Source: Lysobacterales bacterium (GTDB lineage Bacteria > Pseudomonadota > Gammaproteobacteria > Xanthomonadales > SZUA-38). Taken from it: a stretch of DNA of 39,864 bases. The position numbers and the translations under genes were made by a program. The stretch is from NCBI GenBank assembly GCA_030065125.1, contig JASJDM010000061.1, positions 1 through 39,864 of the forward strand, written 5' to 3'. Positions within the stretch are counted from its first letter, which is position 1, and the number at the start of each line of letters is the position of its first letter. Positions 33,001 to 39,864 of the stretch are shown here, one piece after another. Under the pieces are notes generated by a model. The model was not told where the DNA came from. It saw only the letters and a program-made list of their open reading frames with translations, and ran no database searches.

Positions 33001-36000
33001 CTATTGTTCGAACCCATCGGAATACAGCCGCCTGCTGACGAAGGCCTCCGCAACTGCCACGTTGTTGAACAGGTGGGGATCCACGGTCGCGCTGCTGACT
33101 TGCGCGTTCAGCATGATGGTTGCGATTCGCGGGTTTCCGCTAATGTCGACCCACAGTTCTTCGACCTCCCCGGGTGCCAGGGCGGCGGTCGAACAATCTG
33201 CGACAGCGCCGGCGAGGTTGCACGCCCAGTTTGTCCCGATTGACAGCACGCCAGCGTTTCCGGGCGGAAGCTCTGAAATACTCAAATCAATCCTGGGGTT
33301 CTGTACCGCGGATGGTCCGTGATTGGTCACTGTAATCAGCAGGCGCCCGGCAGCAGACACCGGCGCATGCAGCTCCGGCAGAACTGCTACCCGCAGGTCG
33401 GCAACCTGCTCCGGTGCCTGGCGCACAACGGTGATGACCGTGTTCGCCGTATCCATGCGCCCCTGGGAATCAATGGCGGTCGCGGTGATGACGTGTTCGC
33501 CCTCGGCCAGTTCATTGGCCAGTACCGAAGTCTCAGGGCCGCTGCCGAGCGGGCCCGAAAGGTCTGAGGACCAGTCAACGGTCACCTGACTGGCCGTATC
33601 CTCTGAATCCACGGTCAAAGCTGACAGCACGATGACCTGGGAACCGCTGAACAGCCGCCCATGATCTGGATCGCGGATCAGCACGGCTGGCGGCGTATTG
33701 ACCACTGTAACTGCGGCCGTGGCATCGCTTGCGAACAGAAGTCCGTCGCTTGCGGTAACGCGAAACAGGGTCTGCGCCGAGGCAACCAGGTTTTCACGTG
33801 GCACGTTGACGCTGCTGACCGCAAGGCCTGCGGCCAGCCCACGCCACGTCAGGCCACCGTCCGGGCTGTAATCCAGTGAGTACGTCAAGCCGTCACCGTC
33901 GGGATCGTTACCGGCCCAGGCCACGGTGGCCTCGGTCTGGTCCAGAAGCGCCCCGGCCAGTGGCTCGGTGATCGAAACACCTGGCGCGTTAGCGGACGCT
34001 GTCAAAGTGGACTTCACCTCGCCGGCTGAAACTACGCGGACCTGGGCTACCGGCAATGACGCATCAACAGCGACCAGAAAGGTATCTTCATCGGTCAGCG
34101 ACTCATCGTAGAGCAGGCTCGGCGCGCTGGCCTCCACAGCGAAACTGCGCGTTGCCAGGAGTGCGCCGCCCGCGTCGATAAACTCGACCTGCCATTCGCC
34201 TGACTCGGAAACGGCTGGCTCGGGCATGTCGTTAACCCTTTGGGCGGGCTGCAGTTCAACCGCTCCGGATGCGATGGTCACGGTCCCAGCAATCAGCAGG
34301 TAGTCGGAGCGCGGCCCGTTACCCTTGGCCTTTTCACCGAAGCGACCCTGGATCTCGTCGCGAAGTGCCAGATACGTGACGTCACTGGCAAAGCGCTCGA
34401 TGTTTCCCGACCGGCAATAGCTCATCAGTTCGAAGTGGCGGTCGGGGTCAGCGATGTCGCGAAGCAACCAGTCAAATCCGTAGATCAATTCATCGTCGCC
34501 CTGGTCCATGGGCCCAAGCGTCGGCAGCGGGAGCGTTTTGTCTTCATATTTTGGGGGCGATTTCGGAGGCTTGACGGGAAAAAAGTTGGGAAAGACTTCG
34601 CTTCCGGGATCACTGATCGACCCACAGGCACCCTTGGCCTGCTGCAATCCATCGCGCTCCCGCGTACCGATCTTTGCCGGGTCCGTGGCATGGGGTCGAT
34701 CCAGGATGTGACTGGTTTCGTGGGTGATCGTGGTGCGACTTTTGCCACCGACGCTCGCCGGTACGTACGCGGCTCCGGCCCGCAGATCGGACTTTCCGCG
34801 TCCGGCCCTTTTTCCATCTCCCGATCCCTGCGCTATCAGCAGGTAGATGTCCTCACAATCAGCTCCGCAACCGTCGCTGGCGCGCAGCGCTTTCGCCAGA
34901 TTGACCATCTTCGGTACCTTGGGACGGGAGGCAAATTCACGGTAGCCCGTTGTGGTTTTCAGCTTGAAGTCGGCGACGGGGAACTGGGCAAGCATTCGAG
35001 CGGCCGCACCCAGCAGAAACTCGCGGTCAGCCGTGTACGTTTTGCCGTTGCGCTCGTAGTCGACACCCACCAGGTGCAACGCGGGTTGCGGGGCCGGCTC
35101 GAAGACTACTGTGACGGCGCAGTCGTCAGGGGCCGGACCAGCAGCTTCGGCACACTTTAGGGCTGTCCCCGGTAACGAGAAGGTTACCTCACCACTGGTC
35201 AGGTCCGGCGGAATTTCATAGTAGAGGCTGTGCTCCAGATTGCCGCGTTGTTTGGCTGCGTCACTGGTTAGCTCCAGCGCACGACCCGTGTTGGCAGCCG
35301 CAATCGCAACCGCCTCGCCGCCGGTTCGATGGCCAGTCAACGCAACCGGTGACAAAGACGCGACGGTAGTCGCAACGACATGGGCCCGAACGAGGGTCTC
35401 TTTGCCCTCGATCAAAGGAATCGTGTTTCTCCAGTCCTGAACCACCTGAACCACCTCCAGGCCGACCAGCGTTGGGGGGATTTCTACGGGTGTCTCCGTG
35501 ACCAGGTGCACATAGCCAGACGGGAATCGGGCGCTCCAGGCCAGGCGTCCTGATTCGCTGAGGCTGCTGCGCAGGCCATCGGCACCGTTGGAGCTGCTCA
35601 GATCCTGCCAACCGGGGTTTGGACGGAGATTGACGATTCTTTGTGCCGCCCGCCCGGGTAATTCAAATTCGTCGCCTGGAACATTGGCCGGGTCAAGCAG
35701 GTCAGGGCCGAGGGCAACGCGGTGAACGGTATTGTCGGCGGTCACGAAGAACAGACCGTCGCGAACCGGAGTGGCCGATGCAATTGCCGCGCCACGGCGA
35801 AGCTGCGCCCGAAAGCTCAATTGGTCTTGCCGGTTGGCATTGAGGTCAAAAAAGTCGTGAAAATAGTAGCTTTCGCCTGCGTCGATTTTTTGCGCAACGA
35901 TTTTTTGGGTCACCACCGGCCTGCCCGGCGCCGCGTTGCCGACCGTCACAAAAATACCCAGGACGGATTCGGTGCTGCCGGGGTCGGGGAGCTGCGTGCC

Positions 36001-36996
36001 AATGAAAACTACCTCGCCGTCGTTTCGAAGAAGAAACTGTTCGCCGCGCACGGCCATGCGCGCGTTCTGCGGATTGAAGACCTCGCCACGGCCATGCACC
36101 CAGATGGAGCCATTGCGCAGGTAGGCCACCTGGCCGGCAGCGTTGATTGAGACCCTGGAACTGAGGTTCTCGAAGGGCTCATCCTCCAGTTCCACGGGAA
36201 CTTTCGTCGCTCCATTATCTGAGATCCATATACCCCGACGAAGGCCACCCCCGCCATTGCCATCGTTGGAAAACATCGCCGAAAAGGCCACCCTGCCCTG
36301 GTCATTCAAGACCGCGCTGGCGTCAAGAAACCGATCAAAGCTGCGAGTCTCGATGTCAGATTCGGTGTCGATTTTATCCCCGGACCGGGCCAGCAGTGCC
36401 AACGCCGGATTACCATCCGCCTGCCGATTGGTGTCAATCCAAAGCCCGGATTGCCGACCGGTGACATCATCCACCCGAGCTGTCAGAACCACCTGCCCGG
36501 CGGCATTGATCACCGGCGGACCCAGGGACGCGACATCCAGAAAGGCCTTGCCAGTCCCCGGAGCCGGCTCGCCGCGACGGGCGATTGGCACCACGCTGAG
36601 GGAGGTGCCATCGCTGCGCTCAACCCAGAGCACGTCATCAGCCGTGGTTGTGACGCGCTGAAAGAAGGCGCTGGGTGCCCGCGCGCTGCCGATTCCGTTA
36701 CGAAGGTTCGGGTCGGAAAAGGGCGCCGACGGTTCTTGCCCTTCGGAGGTTGCTGCCACAGGAGGCCCCTCCGGCGAGCGGCTCTTCACGTAGATCCCCT
36801 CTCCGAGACCCGTGACCTCCCCGCGATAGGCGATGTCGCCGCCGGGGTTGATGGCCGGATGCGACAAGGGAACGTGATCCACGGGCGTAATCACCGTGCT
36901 CGGGAGTTCGCCTGCGCCGGCGCTGAATGCGGCCAGAGCCAGCATGCAAAGGCAACCCCTGTGAAAGCCTGGACGATCGATCGGAAGGCGAGCCAT
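33001..36996 (-). CDS. Very large exported protein with a HExxH zinc-metallopeptidase motif and C-terminal GFE motif
   Basis: 1331 residues from the ATG at 36996, preceded by GAGGA five bases upstream; an upstream frame to 37098 is rejected. The signal peptide ends FSAGAG. The N-terminal 500 residues contain repeats of the INAAGQVVLTA / LNDQGRVAFSA / LNANRQDQLSFRA type, a propeller-like region. A central domain holds H759-E-T-S-H763 followed by ILDRPH769, a metzincin-like HExxHxxDxxH zinc site with Asp where Gly is usual; I did not identify a Met-turn. The C-terminal third consists of Ig-like/cadherin-like modules and a DUF11/CARDB-like segment (VTNHGPSAVQNPRIDLSIS). It ends RRLYSDGFEQ, the shared motif. 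Probably a secreted or surface protease; substrate unknown. Confidence 0.85.
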   Translation of the reverse strand: MARLPIDRPGFHRGCLCMLALAAFSAGAGELPSTVITPVDHVPLSHPAINPGGDIAYRGEVTGLGEGIYVKSRSPEGPPVAATSEGQEPSAPFSDPNLRNGIGSARAPSAFFQRVTTTADDVLWVERSDGTSLSVVPIARRGEPAPGTGKAFLDVASLGPPVINAAGQVVLTARVDDVTGRQSGLWIDTNRQADGNPALALLARSGDKIDTESDIETRSFDRFLDASAVLNDQGRVAFSAMFSNDGNGGGGLRRGIWISDNGATKVPVELEDEPFENLSSRVSINAAGQVAYLRNGSIWVHGRGEVFNPQNARMAVRGEQFLLRNDGEVVFIGTQLPDPGSTESVLGIFVTVGNAAPGRPVVTQKIVAQKIDAGESYYFHDFFDLNANRQDQLSFRAQLRRGAAIASATPVRDGLFFVTADNTVHRVALGPDLLDPANVPGDEFELPGRAAQRIVNLRPNPGWQDLSSSNGADGLRSSLSESGRLAWSARFPSGYVHLVTETPVEIPPTLVGLEVVQVVQDWRNTIPLIEGKETLVRAHVVATTVASLSPVALTGHRTGGEAVAIAAANTGRALELTSDAAKQRGNLEHSLYYEIPPDLTSGEVTFSLPGTALKCAEAAGPAPDDCAVTVVFEPAPQPALHLVGVDYERNGKTYTADREFLLGAAARMLAQFPVADFKLKTTTGYREFASRPKVPKMVNLAKALRASDGCGADCEDIYLLIAQGSGDGKRAGRGKSDLRAGAAYVPASVGGKSRTTITHETSHILDRPHATDPAKIGTRERDGLQQAKGACGSISDPGSEVFPNFFPVKPPKSPPKYEDKTLPLPTLGPMDQGDDELIYGFDWLLRDIADPDRHFELMSYCRSGNIERFASDVTYLALRDEIQGRFGEKAKGNGPRSDYLLIAGTVTIASGAVELQPAQRVNDMPEPAVSESGEWQVEFIDAGGALLATRSFAVEASAPSLLYDESLTDEDTFLVAVDASLPVAQVRVVSAGEVKSTLTASANAPGVSITEPLAGALLDQTEATVAWAGNDPDGDGLTYSLDYSPDGGLTWRGLAAGLAVSSVNVPRENLVASAQTLFRVTASDGLLFASDATAAVTVVNTPPAVLIRDPDHGRLFSGSQVIVLSALTVDSEDTASQVTVDWSSDLSGPLGSGPETSVLANELAEGEHVITATAIDSQGRMDTANTVITVVRQAPEQVADLRVAVLPELHAPVSAAGRLLITVTNHGPSAVQNPRIDLSISELPPGNAGVLSIGTNWACNLAGAVADCSTAALAPGEVEELWVDISGNPRIATIMLNAQVSSATVDPHLFNNVAVAEAFVSRRLYSDGFEQ

Positions 36997-37088
36997 GACG
37001 GTCCTCGAAAATTGTTCTCTCCTGTTCCAGTGCGCCGTATGGACCTCCAGATCGCCAGCACCTGCAAAAAAGCCGAGCGGGGCACAAC

Positions 37089-37375
37089 CAGCCACCATCG
37101 TCGGAGCCTCGCTTCAAAGTAGCGGAGTATTGCTCGATTATGAGCTGTCACGCTGGTTTGGCCTGGGGGCCCGGTATCTGAGAATCTGGGGTGGTCAGAA
37201 TCCCGAAGGGCCATGGCACGTTGCGGCTGATCGCGTGACCTGGTCTGGATTCGGGCTGCTGACATCCCGCCTTCCAGCCCCATCCCCGGTGACGTGATAC
37301 TTCACGATGAGCGCTGTGGACTGGGCGGTTAATGAGAGTTTCTGTGGAAACATCGCGTTGGTCACGGTGCCCTGA
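37089..37375 (+). pseudogene. Degenerate partial copy of the Fn3-like domain of the 32124 gene
   Basis: Matches 32659-32945 (the C-terminal domain of the 32124 gene) at both DNA and protein level: PATIVGASLQ, ELSRWFGLGARYLRIW, NPEGPWHVAADRVTWSGFG, then YFTMSAVDWAVNES and VTVP before a stop. TGA at 37295-37297 replaces the Trp codon of GTWYFTM. Similarity continues for some bases past the stop. The 5' half of the gene is absent; the copy is cut beside the metalloprotein start region. No ribosome site, so a duplicated relic. Between it and 37546 no other gene is seen. Confidence 0.85.
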
Positions 37376-37545
37376 GCGGGGCTTGATACTCGATCTCCGA
37401 TGAGCGGGCCATTCTGCCGACATGCCAATAGAGCTGTTTTGAAATCCAGGAATGGGGCGGGACACACCGGTTCCCCCAAAGTTCCGCGTGTGCACTTTTT
37501 TTGGCTTCGCGCATTGAGACAGAAGAAATCAACGGAGTTTCGATC

Positions 37546-39408
37546 ATGCGAATAATTCAGGCTTCTTTGTTTGGACTGTTGCTGAGTCTCGGAGTCACCG
37601 CCGGCAATGCCCAGCCACCTACCGCGTTTCTCTATCAGGGCAATCTGGAGCAGGCCGGAGGCCCAGCAGATGGCAATTACGATTTTCAGTTTGAACTTTA
37701 CGATGGGCCGGATTTTCTGAGCGCGATCAGCCTCACCGGCCCGCTAACCGTGACCGACCATCCTGTATCCAGCGGACAATTTGCTGTGCCCGTGGATTTC
37801 GGCATGGATGTCTTTGGCGGCATGACGGGCTGGCTGGAAGTGCGGGTGCGGGAGTCTGCCGCAGGCGGCGCGCTGACCGTTCTTGAACCCAGGCAGCAGC
37901 TCTATGCGGTGCCGCTTGCGGTCCATGCGCTGAATGTGGCGCCCGATGTTGTCGGCGGAGCACAGATCGCCGACGCCAGCGTCACCTCCGCCGACCTGGC
38001 ACCCAATGCTGTGGGCTTGACCGCTGTTGACGCCAGCGCGGTTCAGCTCAGGGTGGGAGATTCCTGTGCCGTCGGAAGCTGGGTGCGGGCCGTCAACAGC
38101 GACGGCAGCGTGGTTTGCGAGACGGACCCCGGTGGTGATATCTCATCGGTCACCGCAGGCTCCGGATTGTCGGGAGGTGCCGTCAGCGGTAATGCGCAGC
38201 TGGCGGTGGATTTTACCCAGGTGCAGGCGCGACTGATGGGCGTTTGCCCGGCCGGGCAGCTGCTGTCGGGGTACGATGCCGGCGGCAATCCGGTCTGTGT
38301 CGCAATTCCGATTCCGGCCACAGATAGCGTGGTCAGTGACCCGGAGGCCGCAGCAGGCAGTCAGCTTTCCATTGCCATCGGCCAGGACGGACTCCCGGTG
38401 TTCGCCTTTTATGGCGGATCCCCGGCCGGGGTCCGGGTGGTTCGCTGCAACGATACGGCCTGTTTCGGCGATGACGAAAGCGATTCGCTGGTTGAGGCGG
38501 GCGTCGGCGTCAGCGGCATTGACCTGATCATCGGCAACAATGGGTTCCCGCTGCTGGCTTATGCCGGCCCCTCGGGGTCTGCCGTTCATGTCGCGAGCTG
38601 CAACGACGCGGCCTGCAGCGGCGGTAACGAAACCATCAGTGTGGTCGCTCCCGCCATGCAGGGTGGCGGGGTGTCGCTGATTGCGGACCCTTCGGGAACT
38701 CCGGCACTCACCTACATCACCCAGCATCCGCAACTGGGTGTTCAACTCCGCCTGGTCCGCTGTAACGACTTCATCTGCAGCGGAAATGATGAAACGCCGC
38801 ATCTGGTAAGGACGGTGGGTGACGACCTTCAGGCACAGCAGCGCAGCGTTATCCGCATTGGCTCCGACAATTTTCCATTGATCCTGTTCGGGTTCGAAAA
38901 CGTGATTGATGACAACTTCGTAGAAATCATCAAGTGCAACGACCCCCTGTGCGCCAATGGTGACGAGGAGGAAAACGGTTTACTCGCCGTCACCGGAACC
39001 TTCGCTTTCGATATTGTTTACGGCAGTGACGGCCTGCCTGTCATTGCGCTGTGGGACGCCGTGCAGATGAGGTTCATCCGCTGTGCGACCACCGATTGCC
39101 GCTTCATCGACTCCAACGTGGTTGTCCACAACGTGCCATCGGTGGCGAGCTATCCGACCATCGCACTGCCCGCCTCCGGCCTGCCACAAATAGCCTATTG
39201 CTCGGGCGACGGATTATTCCTGTTGAGCTGTAATGATCTGGCCTGTACCGGTGACAACGAATCCCTGGCGATGCTGACCACCAGCTACTGCGAAGAAAGC
39301 GCCATGGCCCTGGGTACCGACAATCTACCGGTCATCGGTTACGAAGCCAGGGAACCGGCGGGCAACTACCTTGGGGCCTACCACTGCGCCGCACCCCGAT
39401 GCCGCTAG
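37546..39408 (+). CDS. Large exported protein with QG-L domain and seven Cys-paired blades (pair C, large)
   Basis: 620 residues from the ATG at 37546, with GGAG nine bases upstream; the frame extends to 37501 without a better start. The signal peptide ends GNAQ. N-terminal domain FLYQGNLEQAGG, YDFQFELYD, LEPRQQLYAVPLAVHA as in the other two large proteins. A linker with Cys-containing units (DSCAVGSWVRAVNSDGSVVC, GVCPAGQLLSGYDAGGNPVC) resembles the 37-residue repeats of pair A. Then seven repeats each end in a paired-Cys motif (CNDTAC, CNDAAC, CNDFIC, CNDPLC, CATTDC, CNDLAC, CAAPRC), the last three residues from the end, predicting a seven-bladed propeller. Ten bases overlap a possible ATG of the small partner. 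Confidence 0.87.
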   Translation: MRIIQASLFGLLLSLGVTAGNAQPPTAFLYQGNLEQAGGPADGNYDFQFELYDGPDFLSAISLTGPLTVTDHPVSSGQFAVPVDFGMDVFGGMTGWLEVRVRESAAGGALTVLEPRQQLYAVPLAVHALNVAPDVVGGAQIADASVTSADLAPNAVGLTAVDASAVQLRVGDSCAVGSWVRAVNSDGSVVCETDPGGDISSVTAGSGLSGGAVSGNAQLAVDFTQVQARLMGVCPAGQLLSGYDAGGNPVCVAIPIPATDSVVSDPEAAAGSQLSIAIGQDGLPVFAFYGGSPAGVRVVRCNDTACFGDDESDSLVEAGVGVSGIDLIIGNNGFPLLAYAGPSGSAVHVASCNDAACSGGNETISVVAPAMQGGGVSLIADPSGTPALTYITQHPQLGVQLRLVRCNDFICSGNDETPHLVRTVGDDLQAQQRSVIRIGSDNFPLILFGFENVIDDNFVEIIKCNDPLCANGDEEENGLLAVTGTFAFDIVYGSDGLPVIALWDAVQMRFIRCATTDCRFIDSNVVVHNVPSVASYPTIALPASGLPQIAYCSGDGLFLLSCNDLACTGDNESLAMLTTSYCEESAMALGTDNLPVIGYEAREPAGNYLGAYHCAAPRCR

Positions 39409-39419
39409 GAAGCCCTGCC

Positions 39420-39683
39420 GTGAATCGTTGGATACTGACGGGCCTGGCAGCAGGGACCGTTTACTGGGGAGCTGCGGCGGCGCTGGAAGGAGGCGAGTTT
39501 AATCTCAGCAACGTCGTGATTACCAGCGGTGCTGGTGCGGCGTCCGGTGGAAACCTTCGGATGAACGCGGGGTCGGGTGCGGCGGTCAGCGGCGTGATCA
39601 CGGGCGGTGAGTTCTCCATCACCGGCCCGACGGTTAACGACCCGCTGGGTGATCTGCTTTTTCGGAATGGTTTCGAAAACTGA
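39420..39683 (+). CDS. Small Gly-rich exported protein with C-terminal GFE motif (pair C, small)
   Basis: 87 residues if started at the GTG 39420, which has AGGAAG seven bases upstream; an ATG at 39399 in the same frame overlaps the large gene. The signal peptide is NRWILTGLAAGTVYWGAAA. The mature part follows the small-family pattern: GGEFNLSNVVITSGAGAASGG, then LRMNAGSG, then GGEFSITG, though GGFW is lost. It ends DLLFRNGFEN, the shared motif at the very C-terminus. It sits immediately after the large partner, as in pair A. Function unknown. Confidence 0.77.
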   Translation: MNRWILTGLAAGTVYWGAAAALEGGEFNLSNVVITSGAGAASGGNLRMNAGSGAAVSGVITGGEFSITGPTVNDPLGDLLFRNGFEN

Positions 39684-39702
39684 TTGGCGGTACTGTCCGA
39701 GT

Positions 39703-39740
39703 GCGGCCCTGCGGCCCTGCGGCCCTGCGGCCCTGCGGCC
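39703..39740. repeat. 8-bp tandem repeat (GCGGCCCT x4.75)
   Basis: Four perfect GCGGCCCT copies plus a partial copy lie between the convergent ends of the small secreted gene and the last gene. Such repeats change length by slippage. It lies 10 bases from the downstream gene's stop codon and outside both coding regions. Confidence 0.9.
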
Positions 39741-39750
39741 GCCGGTGTAC

Positions 39751-39864
39751 TCAGGGCAGCTTGAAGCGAATCGGATCCAGCACCACCCGTTCGGCCGGCT
39801 CACCGCCTCGCAGAAACGTCTCCATGGCCTCAGCGATTTCCGGTGACGACAGAAACAGATCGTC
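39751..39864 (-). CDS. 3' end of an unidentified minus-strand gene (5' end outside window)
   Basis: An open frame enters from the right edge and stops at 39751-39753. The visible 37 residues (DDLFLSSPEIAEAMETFL, then RGGEPAERVVLDPIRFKLP) look like a real protein C-terminus: soluble, helical, then a short extended tail. SPEIAEAM..FL resembles the ends of crotonase-family (enoyl-CoA hydratase) proteins, but 37 residues cannot decide this. It converges with the small secreted gene. Confidence 0.5.
   Translation of the reverse strand, partial: DDLFLSSPEIAEAMETFLRGGEPAERVVLDPIRFKLP

Noticed and set aside
36997..37098. N-terminal extension of the metalloprotein to 37098
   Set aside because: GAGGA precedes the ATG at 36996, which starts a signal peptide; the extension has no start signal and runs into the duplicated Fn3 fragment.
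10861..37297. In-frame TGA codons at 10861 and 37295 as recoding (selenocysteine or TGA read as Trp)
   Set aside because: TGA is used as a normal stop by many intact genes here (e.g. 7891, 5509, 32945), no selenocysteine-type stem was seen, and the second case is in an obvious truncated copy. Nonsense mutation is simpler.
10783..39683. PEP-CTERM/LPXTG-type sorting signal for the GFE motif
   Set aside because: No hydrophobic helix and basic cluster follow the motif, which is at or within 11 residues of the end, and no sortase-like gene is in the window.
1..39864. tRNA or rRNA genes, integrase or attachment sites
   Set aside because: No tRNA-like cloverleaf, rRNA sequence, or phage/integrase gene was recognised by eye; a dedicated tRNA search would settle it.

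Overview
This is a high-GC bacterial window of about 40 kb with dense short operons and many exported proteins. YgbA, YaeQ, a REP-associated tyrosine transposase (RAYT) and an IorAB-type oxidoreductase suggest a gammaproteobacterium, probably near Xanthomonadales/Chromatiales (Wenzhouxiangella- or Lysobacter-like). That placement is an inference; no rRNA or tRNA gene is visible in the window.

Layout. 1-2.8 kb: the end of one gene and a complete S8 (subtilisin-like) protease, both ending in tandem Trp-containing hexapeptide repeats. 3.0-5.5 kb: a GGDEF-EAL cyclic-di-GMP protein abutting an HDOD protein. 5.5-10.6 kb (minus): a probable four-gene operon of [2Fe-2S] subunit, molybdopterin subunit, AraC regulator and beta-lactamase-fold serine hydrolase. 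10.8-16.6 kb (minus): an interrupted small secreted-protein gene, a membrane protein with an odd tail, an FG-GAP propeller protein and an SBBP-repeat protein. 16.8-20.2 kb: ECF sigma factor, transmembrane Ser/Thr kinase with a helical-repeat C-terminal region, and a small NTF2-fold protein. 20.5-24.4 kb: a large/small secreted gene pair, a REP array and a RAYT gene. 24.6-25.8 kb: two related envelope proteins. 25.9-29.4 kb: a propeller protein whose 5' end is duplicated around a second REP-like array, then a second small/large pair. 29.5-31.9 kb: ygbA, a membrane protein, a frameshifted remnant, a probable outer-membrane barrel and yaeQ. 32.1-39.7 kb: exported proteins, including a 1331-residue protein with a zinc-protease motif, a degenerate partial gene copy, and a third large/small pair. 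The window ends in the 3' end of a minus-strand gene.

The most interesting signal is an exported-protein system. Seven otherwise different genes end in the same short motif, roughly [I/V/L][F/Y]x[D/N/S][G/S]FE, at or within about 11 residues of the stop. It is seen in full-length genes, in a small Gly-rich family, and in one gene broken by an in-frame TGA. The small family sits beside large exported proteins that share an N-terminal domain (Y/I-Q-G-x-L). Two of those large proteins carry exactly seven blade-like repeats, each ending in a paired-Cys motif, and the FG-GAP protein also has seven repeats. I read this as a family of secreted beta-rich surface proteins with a shared C-terminal signature of unknown purpose, expanded by duplication in a region also shaped by REP/RAYT elements.
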